DNA of 60,844 nucleotides, from positions 1 through 60,844 of the forward strand of contig CAZNLH010000015.1 in assembly GCA_964573995.1 (NCBI GenBank), read 5' to 3'. The DNA is from CAZNLH01 sp964573995. Its GTDB lineage: Bacteria; Gemmatimonadota; CAZMKB01; CAZNLH01. The translations under genes were made by a program, and so were the position numbers. How positions within the stretch are numbered: position 1 is the first letter of the stretch; each line of letters opens with the position of its first letter. Below the pieces are notes generated by a model, which was not told the DNA's origin, did not search any database, and worked only from the letters and a program-made list of their open reading frames with translations. Positions 9,309-18,994 of the stretch are shown here, in pieces.

Positions 9309-10790
9309 TCAAGCGAAAAACGGCAAAAACTTTTGATCCCCATCCCTTCTTCCAAGAATCAGGACGGATGCCTCAACCAGGCCGAAGTAAAACCAGTAGA
9401 ATTTACTGGAGTACGTCGGTTGAAAGTTGGTAAGAAACCAAAAAATCGTCATCCCCAGAAAAAACGCCTCGAGTACCATGCGCTCTCTTCCATGACTCTG
9501 GATCATCCGGTCGACCAACCTCAGCGTGAGGACCAGCAGGAAAGCCAGGTGAAAGACGAGGCCCACCAACCCCATCTCAACGAGAACGCGGAGCCAAAAA
9601 TTATGAACGACATTGTTGAATGCGTTGTTGTAATATATAAAGCCATTGATCCCAACGCCGAAAATCGGGAACCTCTTGATTCCATCATAGGCAATTGCAT
9701 TCAACGCACCCCGGAACCTCAAACTGGCGCCCTCCCTTCCCATCTCATCCATTATTCGGTAGCCCGCTTCAAATCCCCCGGAGACAAACCCGATAACAAC
9801 GATAATCAAGACGACGGCGAGATAATGGATCAAATACTGAGGCCTTTTCATGATGGGGATTATCATGAAGACCAAAGCCATGCCGAGCCATGTCCCTCTG
9901 CTGATGGTCAGTGTGGCGGCCATGAGATTTAGAATGAAACCATAGAGACAGAACTTCCTCTCCTTGGCAGTAAGATGTTCCGGATGGAGATAGAAATAAA
10001 ACATCATGACTCCCATGATAGCCGAAACCGCACCATAAATGTCGGGATAGGACTCAAAGCCGGTCACTCGCGGTAAGACCCCTATCGGAGTCGCCCTGAA
10101 CTGGAACAGTGGCTCCGTGAATGTCGTCAATATACCCGTAGTCTCGTAAATAATAAATTGAGATACGCCTACGATCGATGAAAGGACGCTGAGAACAAAG
10201 AGGGTTTTTAAACACATTTCAAGATGCACCCTCGTCCTCACCAGATTGATTACAATCACACACGGCAGATAGTACGCTGCCACATTAGATTCAATAGTCC
10301 CGAACCAGTTCCTTGCGAATGGCCCTAACGAGGAGAGCATAATTGAAATCGGAAGGAGGGGAATAAGAAGATACATCGGCGACCACACCAGGTCAATCCT
10401 CCCAGAGAATGCAGAACGGCAGTATATGACAAGGAACATCAAGATGATACATGTCAATGTCGGGTGGAAGGCGGTCTTGGACAGTGCCACTATAAAAGGG
10501 GTAGCGAAAAAGTAAGTCACCAGGATCCGGTCCCTCTCGTAAGGAGACAGCCGGGCAAAAAAGACGGTAACAAATGAAAACAATACCAGCAGAAGGACGG
10601 TCAATATGGATATCATGTAAGGAATCTTGAGAAAGTCCTCAACCCTCCGTATCGGGATATCTATCAGTGGAATGATATAGGGATTTGAAATAAAAAGTGC
10701 CATCACGCCCATCATGAGCACCATGAAAAGGCGATTATCATTGATCTCATTCCACATCGACCGGCTGACTTCGGCGATCGATTCTCTCAT
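9309..10790 (-). CDS. O-antigen polymerase/ligase family membrane protein (Wzy/WaaL)
   Basis: A 493-residue polytopic protein with ten or more hydrophobic helices and a large periplasmic loop near the C-terminal third (about 330-400), where family members keep the Arg/His catalytic residues. The motif RGTWLGMALVFMIIPIMKR and the loop segment FPIFGVGINGFIYYNNAFNNVVHNFWLRVLVEMGLVG (quoted in pieces: GVGINGF, VVHNFWLRVL) are typical of Wzy_C/O-antigen ligases. With Wzz next door and Wzx in cluster 2, the polymerase role is favoured over ligation, but the family does not separate the two. The gene stops 16 bases before the Wzz start. Confidence 0.85.
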   Translation of the reverse strand: MRESIAEVSRSMWNEINDNRLFMVLMMGVMALFISNPYIIPLIDIPIRRVEDFLKIPYMISILTVLLLVLFSFVTVFFARLSPYERDRILVTYFFATPFIVALSKTAFHPTLTCIILMFLVIYCRSAFSGRIDLVWSPMYLLIPLLPISIMLSSLGPFARNWFGTIESNVAAYYLPCVIVINLVRTRVHLEMCLKTLFVLSVLSSIVGVSQFIIYETTGILTTFTEPLFQFRATPIGVLPRVTGFESYPDIYGAVSAIMGVMMFYFYLHPEHLTAKERKFCLYGFILNLMAATLTISRGTWLGMALVFMIIPIMKRPQYLIHYLAVVLIIVVIGFVSGGFEAGYRIMDEMGREGASLRFRGALNAIAYDGIKRFPIFGVGINGFIYYNNAFNNVVHNFWLRVLVEMGLVGLVFHLAFLLVLTLRLVDRMIQSHGRERMVLEAFFLGMTIFWFLTNFQPTYSSKFYWFYFGLVEASVLILGRRDGDQKFLPFFA

Positions 10791-10983
10791 CGCGTAATAT
10801 CCATTCCCTTATTCTCGGTGTAACCGAACCTTACGCTGTCGACCGTTCATCGATCTTCCTTACCAGCTTATCGACAGAAACCTTGAAACTATTGAGATAC
10901 CTCTTTAACCGCGAAAAAGTTCACTTTCTCGGAAAAAGAAAAGAAGGGGATCCTCGTCGCTTCCACAACCTTAGAACCCCAAC

Positions 10984-13749
10984 TCACGGATCTTCGGCAT
11001 CGATGACACGGATAGGCAGTTCCAAGGATGTCTCTTTCCCATCAGCGTCTCTAACTCTAAGGTGAAACACGTTCCTCCCGACTATCGCATCCGATCCCGG
11101 GCAGGCCCCGAGCCCCCTTGGAATGATGGTCAGCCCATAGAGGTAACATACCTGCTCATCCTTACCGACCTCTCCTACTTTTTCACCCGTCCCCCCCCCC
11201 GGATCTTTCAGGCTATCGCCCGGCAGCGAAAACCTGAAATTGCCATGATCCAACAATAACGACCTCTGGCTTTTATTGTCCCTATCGGCACGAAAATTTA
11301 CAACGATCTTTCCGTTAGAACCCGCCCGTAAATCCCTGAAGACCCTGTCACGGCGAGAATCCCTGGACTCTGATCCGACAGTAACTACCTGATCTCCGTA
11401 CTGATCATCTTCACTCCCGGGGCCATTCAAGTACACCCTAACTTGGTATCGCTCTCTCGATTTTACATCAACCATGAAACGCCATGACGGATGCCCAAGG
11501 CTTACGGCCATATCCCTGTAAATCGAATCAAACCCGTTGTCCGTCATGCCCCACCCGCCAGGAGCGGAAAGATAATTCCACCTTCTTTTCCGATCAACAC
11601 CCTCCCGGTCGAAGCCACAGCCGGCTTCCCTGTAGTAGTTCATATTTCCCTGCATCTTTAAAAAATCAAGAGTAACGGGACCATACTCATCCTCCCCGCA
11701 ATCGAACAAGTGAGAGACCGATCGGCAGTCCCCGTAGATGATCCTCACCTCCTGGCCGTTAGACATCCTCTCAATGGGGACATGGACCTTTTCTCCCTCT
11801 ACCATGATCCTTCCCACCTCCACACCCTGTGCCGGCTCTATGGTAATGTACCCCGGATGAAGGGGATCCACCACCTGAGGGGCGCTCCAGGTCTTTGGGA
11901 CAGTCACTTCGAGAAAGCCCCCCGAAAGAGTACGGTTCGCCCTGTACCTTATCTCGTATATATCATATACACCCTTTACCGCAACATTGGTGCCCTCAAT
12001 GTCCCGCACGAAGGCCCATTCGTCTTCCACGACTTCACCAACGATGAAGATTGGATTGCCGGAGAGGGAGAGGTGATATATATGGCCCGACGCAGGCCTG
12101 ATCTTCCCTTCCCGAATTCCCCTGTCTCCATCTCTCTGGTACCCTTCGAGTTCCTCCTCCGGTGAAGAGATGTCTACGGTTGCCCCTCCCGATGGATCCC
12201 ACAGGACGGTAACCATCTCCCCGCTCCTGTCATCCCGGAACCGAAGTCCCATCGATGTGCCTTCAAAATGCATCGGACTCAGGAAGGTGGCCTCGGCCAA
12301 GAGAGACATGAGGAGTTGTGAGGCGAAATAGGCCGGCTTCTTCCCATCTTCCCTCCTCCCCTTGAGGAAGGAGTCGAAGAACGTACCGGCTCTGGACGGA
12401 TTCTTCCTGAAAATCCTGAAGAGATTATCGAAGAGGTATCCTTGAAACTTTCTCTCTCCCTCTTTTCCCCTTCGCATACCACGCGTGGACAAGATATCAT
12501 TTAACCTGCCTTCTTCGTACAACCGCCTCAGGGCCCTGACCCTATCGATGACAGCGACATCATCCAGCCCGATCGAGGGGTTGCTGTAACCCCAATAATT
12601 ATTCGCTTGTTCGCGATATTTACCCCTTACGGAGACTGTAAAGCCGGTCGTCAGCAACAGGAGCAGACTCCTCGTCCAGTAATCGGCCTGCCTTTCCCTC
12701 CATTCAGGGTTGTCATGGAGAAACCTGGGACGGCTACCTGGTTGTGCCCAAGGATTATCGGTAATCAGCACCTTGGTCCTGCCATCCATTTCATCGACGA
12801 TCCCCCACTTTTTCCCAAGCGTGTAAAGCGAATTGAGGGTTCCCACTATGCCGTTACCCGGTCCCCTATCGTCGGAAAGGTATAGCGCCTCCGGCATCGT
12901 ATAATCGTGAGTCCTCAAGGTCAGGGCATCGATATCCCTCATCCCCTCAACCAGTAGCCGCCGGATTGTTTCCAGCCTCCTACCAAGGACTCCATCTGTA
13001 CTGACGAAGTAGTTCGGGTCGATTTTCTTTATCTCCTCAGCACCTCTCTGGATAACCAGGGCGGCGTTTCTTTCGTCAAAACGGCTTGGTTTCACCATTT
13101 CGGTCAGGAGCATCCACTGGCCGATATAATCCCCGTGGGCCCTTGACAATCTCACAAACTCCCGGACGAATCGACCCCACTCATCAAGAAAGGTCCAACC
13201 GGGAGGCGCGCTCCTATCCCAGGTTTTTCGAATCTCCGCGTCGACAGGATACCTGTAGATATTCTGGTGCCAGGTCGGCACGACCTTCTTCCCGGCCATG
13301 GTCCTCTTGATATTCGGAGGAATACTGAATAGAAAACGGACCTCGATATCGACTGAGTGGAAGGCCTCGAGTTGGGATGTAATCGACTCGGGCCATTTAA
13401 CTCTTCCTCCCTTCCAACTCGGTTTTTCCTGGAGTTCCGGCCAGTTGAAACTATACTCGGGATTCATCACCCACCCCGCTCCAAGTTTCCTCCAACCCAT
13501 GAATTTCCCCTTCTGGTCCAGGTCGTCGTTTAAGTGCCAGCCACTCGCAAAGTTATCTACATATCCGATCATACCCCTCAATTTTCCATGCCAAGAGGGA
13601 TGCCACCGGTACTTTACACCGTCATCCACTCTTTTCTCAGCGATTGCCGGGCTGGTTAAGAGGAGAACAGGGAAATAGATGACAAGAAGCAAAAGGCGCT
13701 TTTGAAACTTAGTCAAGGAAAAAGCCTCCTTCATTCCGAAGGCAATCAT
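10984..13749 (-). CDS. large exported glycosidase-like protein, family not recognised
   Basis: A 921-residue protein with an N-terminal signal segment (KRLLLLVIYFPVLLLTSPAIA). The first half looks like a TIM-barrel glycoside hydrolase of clan A type: WGRFVREFVRLSRAHGDYIG followed by the acidic LLTEMVKPS, FVSTDGVLGRR, and VLITDNPW. This is inferred from fold-like pattern, not from a family match. The second half is beta-rich (SGGFLEVTVPKTWSAPQV; a lectin/CBM-like block about 700-850) and ends with LRVRDADGKETSLELPIRV. A start at the internal ATG 13734 is equally possible. A C10 tract at 11191-11200 falls about 70 residues before the stop. It sits between the radical SAM and polymerase genes, so a polymer-trimming or transglycosylating role is plausible. 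Confidence 0.7.
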   Translation of the reverse strand: MIAFGMKEAFSLTKFQKRLLLLVIYFPVLLLTSPAIAEKRVDDGVKYRWHPSWHGKLRGMIGYVDNFASGWHLNDDLDQKGKFMGWRKLGAGWVMNPEYSFNWPELQEKPSWKGGRVKWPESITSQLEAFHSVDIEVRFLFSIPPNIKRTMAGKKVVPTWHQNIYRYPVDAEIRKTWDRSAPPGWTFLDEWGRFVREFVRLSRAHGDYIGQWMLLTEMVKPSRFDERNAALVIQRGAEEIKKIDPNYFVSTDGVLGRRLETIRRLLVEGMRDIDALTLRTHDYTMPEALYLSDDRGPGNGIVGTLNSLYTLGKKWGIVDEMDGRTKVLITDNPWAQPGSRPRFLHDNPEWRERQADYWTRSLLLLLTTGFTVSVRGKYREQANNYWGYSNPSIGLDDVAVIDRVRALRRLYEEGRLNDILSTRGMRRGKEGERKFQGYLFDNLFRIFRKNPSRAGTFFDSFLKGRREDGKKPAYFASQLLMSLLAEATFLSPMHFEGTSMGLRFRDDRSGEMVTVLWDPSGGATVDISSPEEELEGYQRDGDRGIREGKIRPASGHIYHLSLSGNPIFIVGEVVEDEWAFVRDIEGTNVAVKGVYDIYEIRYRANRTLSGGFLEVTVPKTWSAPQVVDPLHPGYITIEPAQGVEVGRIMVEGEKVHVPIERMSNGQEVRIIYGDCRSVSHLFDCGEDEYGPVTLDFLKMQGNMNYYREAGCGFDREGVDRKRRWNYLSAPGGWGMTDNGFDSIYRDMAVSLGHPSWRFMVDVKSRERYQVRVYLNGPGSEDDQYGDQVVTVGSESRDSRRDRVFRDLRAGSNGKIVVNFRADRDNKSQRSLLLDHGNFRFSLPGDSLKDPGGGTGEKVGEVGKDEQVCYLYGLTIIPRGLGACPGSDAIVGRNVFHLRVRDADGKETSLELPIRVIDAEDP
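11191..11200. repeat. C10 homopolymer inside the exported glycosidase-like gene
   Basis: Ten consecutive C on the + strand encode the Gly-Gly-Gly of DPGGGTG on the minus-strand protein, about 850 residues in. Runs of this length slip readily during replication. A one-base change would replace the last 70 or so residues. Confidence 0.8.
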
Positions 13750-13800
13750 CCAGGTACCGGCATTCCTGTGCAGAGGATTACCTTAGTGAATCTGTCGTAA

Positions 13801-15246
13801 CTAACGGAAGAAGTCGAGAATATGTCCCTTCACAGCCTTTACCCCGTGCAGGAGGTACTTCACATCTTCTCCGGAGCGTACCTTCAATAAGTTTCTAACG
13901 ATAAACTTGGGGTTGAAGAACGTCTGGTAGATCTCCCGGCAGACACGCATGACCTCTTCCGGACTCATATCCGGAGTCTTCAAGACGGGTTCTGACATGT
14001 CGAATCGATCATAATCCGCCGGATCGAATAGAAAATGATCATTGTCCAGTGCCATCTGGTAGAGAGGCGTTCCGGGATAAGGGACCACGACCGTCGACTG
14101 CAGCATATCCGCGTAACCGTTTCGCATCAACTCTCTGGCCAGTCTAACGGTATTTTCAGCCTCCTCCCTCGTCTCCCAGGGGTACCCGACCATTATGGTC
14201 AGGTGGACTTCGATCCCTTCTTCGCTGGCGATTCGGCAGCCGTTGACGATATCATCGACCGTTATCCCCTTGTGAATCATATCAAGGGTACTCTGGTTGG
14301 CGGATTCAAGCCCGGACTTGATCTTTCGGAAACCCGCTTCCCTCATAAGTTGCATCAGCGGACGCTTTATATCGGTGAAACGCATATTGCATGAGAAGAG
14401 GATCTCCCGGTTGTAGCCCCTCTCGATCATCCCCCTACAGAACTTCCTCAGCCAACCACCCGCCGGGAAGTCTCCCGTGTCATCGAAGATCTCCCTTACA
14501 CCGTACCTTTCTATCAAGAATCCAACTTCGTCCAGCAGATTTTCGGGGGTCCTAACGCTGAAACGTGGATGGGTAGTTGTCCACGAGCAGAAAGAACATT
14601 TCGCCCAATGGCAATCCCTGCCGGCCATGGTATAGAAAAAAGGGTCGCGCTTCTTCCACTTCTCAAAGTAAAGGTGGGCCTCAGTGAGATCACGGTCGAT
14701 GAATGGAAGGGAGTTGAGATCTTGGACTTCTTCAAAGTGCCCGGTATCCCGGATTGCATCGCCTTCCCTGAAGTATAGCCCCCGGGGCAATGGGTCTCCA
14801 TCCTGAAGGCCCTTTACCAAGCCTGAGAGGAGAAAATCGTAATGCCCGCCTGTCAGGACGAAATCCACCTTTGAATTCCTCAAGGATTCTTCCGGCAGCG
14901 CCGTCACGTGATCGCCCATCAACGCGACCTTGACGTCTGCACATTCCTCCTTTATCCTATCGATTATACGCCAATGTTGCCTGACGACCGGTGTCTTCGT
15001 CTCCATCGCTACAAGATCGGGCCGCTCCGCAACGATAAGGTTGAAGAATCCTTCTTCATCGATCCCCTTCGTAATACAGTCGTTCCATATCACTTCGTGG
15101 CCTTGCGCCTTAAGCAGCGTCGCCGCCGACGCAGGAACCACCGGAAAAATATATGCAGGAACATGGTACCATTGGAACTGCCTATTCTGGGTCAGCATAG
15201 GGCTCCCTTTGCCTCGCAACGGAGGATAACTTATCATCACCTTCAT
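13801..15246 (-). CDS. B12-binding-type radical SAM protein
   Basis: A 481-residue protein. Residues 1-150 form a cobalamin-binding-like Rossmann domain (VPASAATLLKAQGHEV, then VALMGDHVTALPEE and VDFVLTGG). Residues about 200-420 are a radical SAM barrel with cluster ligands C212, C217 and C220 (CHWAKCSFC), that is CX4CX2C instead of the usual CX3CX2C. Later elements KIKSGLESANQSTLDMI and VHLTIMVGYPWETREEA are standard for the Elp3/MiaB-like SAM fold. The DXHXXG cobalamin signature is not evident. Such proteins perform methylations or rearrangements on unactivated carbons; in this cluster a sugar or lipid is a reasonable target. Start ATG at 15246 has no strong ribosome site. Confidence 0.85.
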   Translation of the reverse strand: MKVMISYPPLRGKGSPMLTQNRQFQWYHVPAYIFPVVPASAATLLKAQGHEVIWNDCITKGIDEEGFFNLIVAERPDLVAMETKTPVVRQHWRIIDRIKEECADVKVALMGDHVTALPEESLRNSKVDFVLTGGHYDFLLSGLVKGLQDGDPLPRGLYFREGDAIRDTGHFEEVQDLNSLPFIDRDLTEAHLYFEKWKKRDPFFYTMAGRDCHWAKCSFCSWTTTHPRFSVRTPENLLDEVGFLIERYGVREIFDDTGDFPAGGWLRKFCRGMIERGYNREILFSCNMRFTDIKRPLMQLMREAGFRKIKSGLESANQSTLDMIHKGITVDDIVNGCRIASEEGIEVHLTIMVGYPWETREEAENTVRLARELMRNGYADMLQSTVVVPYPGTPLYQMALDNDHFLFDPADYDRFDMSEPVLKTPDMSPEEVMRVCREIYQTFFNPKFIVRNLLKVRSGEDVKYLLHGVKAVKGHILDFFR

Positions 15247-15336
15247 TTTCTCACCCTTTTCCTGCTTACGAATTCAGAGTGGCGGGGGCCATGACTCACC
15301 CCATGGCCCAAACAGGTATAAATCCCGCTGCCTCGG

Positions 15337-17511
15337 TCAATTGACATAGCCCAGTGACTTCAAGACCTTCAAGGTCTCTTCGTCGATACCTTCTTCCTCG
15401 CCTTCTTCCTTGGCCTCTTGCCTACTTCCGGCATGGGAAAAAGAGAGGGACCATTGGCCGTATAATGACTCCATCTTCTCAACAACCGCGGGGTATCTAT
15501 CTATCAGATTGACTTCCTCACCGGGGTCCCGCCTGATGTCGAATAATTCCCCCCTTCCCCGTGAACTTCCGATATACTTCAGTGAATCTGTCCTAATGGA
15601 CCATAGTTCCCTATCATACGTTGACAGGTCTCTGCCCGGATGCAATCGGTCGTATGCCTTAATGTGCATCGAAGGCGGCATATATTCTACGATAGAGAAC
15701 GGCCTCTCCTTCGTCTCGGTGTCTTCGGAGACGATGCTGCTTCCCTGCAACGGGATCGGAAAGCCGTCCGGGGCAAGCCCGGCGACCTTCATCACCGTGG
15801 GGAACAAATCGACCAGTTGAACCTGGCCCTTTACGGGTTTCAAGCCCTGCATTCCCCGGGGAAGCCTGACCACAAGCGGGACCTTTACACAGGTATCATA
15901 GACATTCAACTGATGGTCGATCATTCCATGATCGCCGATGTTCTCACCATGATCGGATGTGATGACCAGAAGGGTATTATCCAGGAGCCCTTTCCGATTC
16001 AAGAAATGGATCAGTTCACCAACCTTCATGTCCAGGTAAAGTAGGTCTCCATCATAGAGATCCCTCAATGTCTCGAAATCTCCATCGGTCAACCTGAGGT
16101 CCCCTGCGAGGAGACGATATAGGTCCTGGCCGTTAAGATTATTCAACTTGGACCCTACCTCCTCGTTTACAAATCGCATCCTGTAATCTGAAGGCGCCCG
16201 GGGACCGAGATGGAGTTCCATGTAGTTGACGAAGAGAAAAAAGGGACGATGATTGTCGTAAATATAACGGAACCAGTCTGAGATCCATTGGTTGGTCCGC
16301 AGGGCGCCACCATCATCCCTGTCCAGCATCTTCCGACAAGTCCACTCCCCCAGGTCCCTAAGTGTAGGGTTGTACACGCGCTTCCTCCACATCTCCATGA
16401 AGAGATCAAAGCCTTGGGTCATACCGTTCGCATGCCTGATCATCGCGTTATTCGAGAGGCCGAAGGTTTGGTAGCCATGATCATGTAAAAACTCCGCTAA
16501 TGTCCGGGCATCCTTCGATAGATGGAGATTGGCCCAACTCACCCCATGGGCGGATGGGTACAAACCGGTAAAAAGGGACGCATGGGCCGGAAGGGTCCAA
16601 GGGGCGGGCGTGATCGCGTGTTGAAAAACCATGGTCCCATCTTCAACCCCCAGGCTGTCTAAGAAGGGCGTCGTCTGGCGCGTATAGCCATATAGCGAGA
16701 AGTGATCTCGCCTGGCGGTGTCGAGGACAATCAGAATAACATTAGGTGGGATGGAGACCGAGTTTCTTCCCCCTTTCGACGATAGAGTTCCGCGATACGC
16801 GTGTACCAGGGCTACGCAAGGCCATACAACCGCTACCACCAAAATAGCGAGCAGGACCGGGGTCAATGATCTCTTCTCATGGATGGAACGGCATAGTCGA
16901 TAGAGTCGAGAAGCCAGATAGTATAATAGAATTGTTGAGCCCGTGACGATCAGCAGGACAGGGATCCCGCGGAACGATGTCGTCAAGAGCCTCGCGGGGT
17001 CCCTCAGAATGAACAGGACGGCATTGATGAACCAGAAAACGGCGCTCATAAGGGGGATGATCGTTCCCGCCTCCTTGCCCGCGCCACTTCTCCTGGTCCA
17101 CCTATCGATTATCCAGAGAAAAAGGAAGAAAGTGATCCCGAATAACAGGAAAAAACTCCATCTTGACTGCACGCTCATCCTCTGAAATGAATATAGAGAC
17201 GTTGCATAGAGGGTGAGCAAAATAAAGGGAACGGTTGTACCATAGAGTACACTACACCATCTCACAAGGGATTCCGCTTTCGCCTCTTTGAAGAAAACAC
17301 GGGAGATCCCGGTCGTCAAGAGGAAGATCACGATCCCCACCAGTAGAAAGGCGACGAGGTAAGCGAATGAATTGATAGCAGCCTTCGTACTGGAACTTAA
17401 AGGGAAATAAATCAGATAGAAGATCCCCTCGATTAGGGAAAAGGACAGGCCTACCTCGAGACTCAGCATGACAATCGGGCGCAGTACGGCACCCGTATTG
17501 TGTCGATTCAA
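15337..17511 (-). CDS. membrane sulfatase-like phosphotransferase/hydrolase, Thr nucleophile
   Basis: A 724-residue protein with about seven TM helices (11-237) followed by an alkaline-phosphatase-superfamily domain. Metal-site Asp is at 264 (LIVLDTARRDH) and a late DHGENIGDHG supplies further ligands. At the sulfatase nucleophile site (C/S-x-P-S-R) it reads TLPAHASLFTG: T306 replaces Cys/Ser and His replaces Arg. Formylglycine cannot form there, so it is better viewed as a phosphotransferase or phosphodiesterase, as in LTA-synthase-like enzymes. The C-terminus ends LKSLGYVN. The start is TTG, overlapping the upstream glycosyltransferase stop (TTGA) and preceded by AGGAGG at good spacing. Paralogue of 32658-34775. 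Confidence 0.88.
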   Translation of the reverse strand: MNRHNTGAVLRPIVMLSLEVGLSFSLIEGIFYLIYFPLSSSTKAAINSFAYLVAFLLVGIVIFLLTTGISRVFFKEAKAESLVRWCSVLYGTTVPFILLTLYATSLYSFQRMSVQSRWSFFLLFGITFFLFLWIIDRWTRRSGAGKEAGTIIPLMSAVFWFINAVLFILRDPARLLTTSFRGIPVLLIVTGSTILLYYLASRLYRLCRSIHEKRSLTPVLLAILVVAVVWPCVALVHAYRGTLSSKGGRNSVSIPPNVILIVLDTARRDHFSLYGYTRQTTPFLDSLGVEDGTMVFQHAITPAPWTLPAHASLFTGLYPSAHGVSWANLHLSKDARTLAEFLHDHGYQTFGLSNNAMIRHANGMTQGFDLFMEMWRKRVYNPTLRDLGEWTCRKMLDRDDGGALRTNQWISDWFRYIYDNHRPFFLFVNYMELHLGPRAPSDYRMRFVNEEVGSKLNNLNGQDLYRLLAGDLRLTDGDFETLRDLYDGDLLYLDMKVGELIHFLNRKGLLDNTLLVITSDHGENIGDHGMIDHQLNVYDTCVKVPLVVRLPRGMQGLKPVKGQVQLVDLFPTVMKVAGLAPDGFPIPLQGSSIVSEDTETKERPFSIVEYMPPSMHIKAYDRLHPGRDLSTYDRELWSIRTDSLKYIGSSRGRGELFDIRRDPGEEVNLIDRYPAVVEKMESLYGQWSLSFSHAGSRQEAKEEGEEEGIDEETLKVLKSLGYVN

Positions 17512-18803
17512 TCTTCCTCCTGTCTGAACGGATAAGTCTCCCGGATGAGGACCTTTTTGATCTCACGGTTGCGCATTTCCGTCAACCGATCGATGTCCAT
17601 GTCCTTAGAACCCCTCAGCCCATTCCGTGAAAATTCCCCGTAGAGTTCCTCATCTTCGATTAGCCGCTCGATGGTCTCCGTCAATTCTTTTTCGTCGGGC
17701 CCAATACCAAGACCACAGTTATTCTCTCTCACGATCGACTCGGCCTCGGTGTTCCTCATCACGATTACGGGAAGACCGACGGCCATATATTCCACGACCT
17801 TCAAAGGAAATGCATATCTCCTCAACAAGTTGGATGGCGTGGTAGCCAATCCGATATCACATCTCGATAAGACCCCGGGTATTTCTTCATGGGAAATTCG
17901 TCCCATGAATATCACGTTCTCAGACAGGCCAAGATCCAACACAGACTTCCTCAATTCCCCCATGCGTTCCTTGCTCTCACTCCCTACGATCAGAAAAAGA
18001 ATATCAGGGTATCTTTCGAGTAACCGTCTCGTCGCCCGGAAGGCTCCCTCGAAATCCATCCAACTGCTCGAAAGATTTCCAGCATAGACAAGAGTTGGCG
18101 ACTCCTTGTGGATCGTTTTAATCTGACCCCTGAACCTCTTCAAGTCAACCCCATTCGGGATCAGGACGGCCTCCCGCCCGGTCTCCCTCTTCCACAGGGC
18201 AGCCAGAAGACTCCCGGAACAGATCAGCAGGTTGGAGGAGGAGACACAGAACTTATCCAGGAACAGCTCCCACTTCATGCGCAGTACATTCTGCATGTAT
18301 CCGGGATTATAATCATTGTTGTCGAAGACGACTATACGCACCCAACCCAAGCGCCTCAGGATCAAGGCTGCAATTGCTTCCCACGAGGTTTCGACGAGGC
18401 ATACGTCAAACCTTATCTTCCGGAGGCGAAGGATACAAGTCCATAAGATGTACCCAATGAAGCAGAATTCACGCAAGAGACCGAAGAGGTTTGAACACTC
18501 GCTCTTGATATCTCTGTACCCCTTCATCCTTCGGCTCGACTCATGGCTGAAATGATAATTCTCCACCCAGTTCAAAGGAGGCTTGTACTCCACAAGGTGA
18601 AGGCCATCCCTTTGAAACACCCGCGTCATTCGTGGAAACAGGTTTTTTATTCTTGCGAAGCCCTTCCGCTTGTCCGGATCTGCACGATAGAGGAGGTACA
18701 CGTCACATTCCTTCTGCAAGCCCCTAATGGTTTGATGGATACGATTGTTCGGCTTCGCCATAAATTCCAGAAGGGTAATTACAAGGACCCGCTTCATAGA
18801 CAA
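17508..18803 (-). CDS. glycosyltransferase family 4 protein
   Basis: A 431-residue GT-B enzyme. The N-terminal half has VLVITLLEF and a membrane-associated helix (FCFIGYILWTCILRLRKI). The donor half has TLVYAGNLSSSWMDFEGA, LFLIVGSESKER, VIFMGRISHEEI and the E/K-type nucleotide-sugar site LLRRYAFPLKVVEYMAVGLPV. It transfers a sugar in the cytoplasm to the lipid-linked repeat unit; donor and acceptor cannot be read. Coupled by a 4-base overlap to the downstream sulfatase-like gene. A weak -24/-12-like element lies at 18945-18960. Confidence 0.88.
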   Translation of the reverse strand: MSMKRVLVITLLEFMAKPNNRIHQTIRGLQKECDVYLLYRADPDKRKGFARIKNLFPRMTRVFQRDGLHLVEYKPPLNWVENYHFSHESSRRMKGYRDIKSECSNLFGLLREFCFIGYILWTCILRLRKIRFDVCLVETSWEAIAALILRRLGWVRIVVFDNNDYNPGYMQNVLRMKWELFLDKFCVSSSNLLICSGSLLAALWKRETGREAVLIPNGVDLKRFRGQIKTIHKESPTLVYAGNLSSSWMDFEGAFRATRRLLERYPDILFLIVGSESKERMGELRKSVLDLGLSENVIFMGRISHEEIPGVLSRCDIGLATTPSNLLRRYAFPLKVVEYMAVGLPVIVMRNTEAESIVRENNCGLGIGPDEKELTETIERLIEDEELYGEFSRNGLRGSKDMDIDRLTEMRNREIKKVLIRETYPFRQEED

Positions 18804-18944
18804 GTTTCCCTTTAGATACGATATCCCACTGGATTCAATCAGGCGACTGCTCTCTCAACCTGGCAGGGTTTTCCCTCCCAGGTTCGACGTTCCCCCCTGT
18901 CTTCCCCCTATGAAGAAGGAGATCGCAAATGCTCTCTTACATCT

Positions 18945-18960
18945 CGCAAGAAACAGGCCC
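18945..18960 (-). promoter_or_regulatory. weak sigma-54-like element upstream of a GT4 gene
   Basis: On the minus strand GGGCCTGTTTCTTGCG has GGC and TTGC with ten bases between GG and GC. Seven fixed positions match, so this could be chance on its own. The predicted start would leave a leader of about 130 nt before the ATG at 18803. Confidence 0.3.
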
Positions 18961-18994
18961 GCGACAACTTCCAAGGTCGGACGGCCACTCCATG

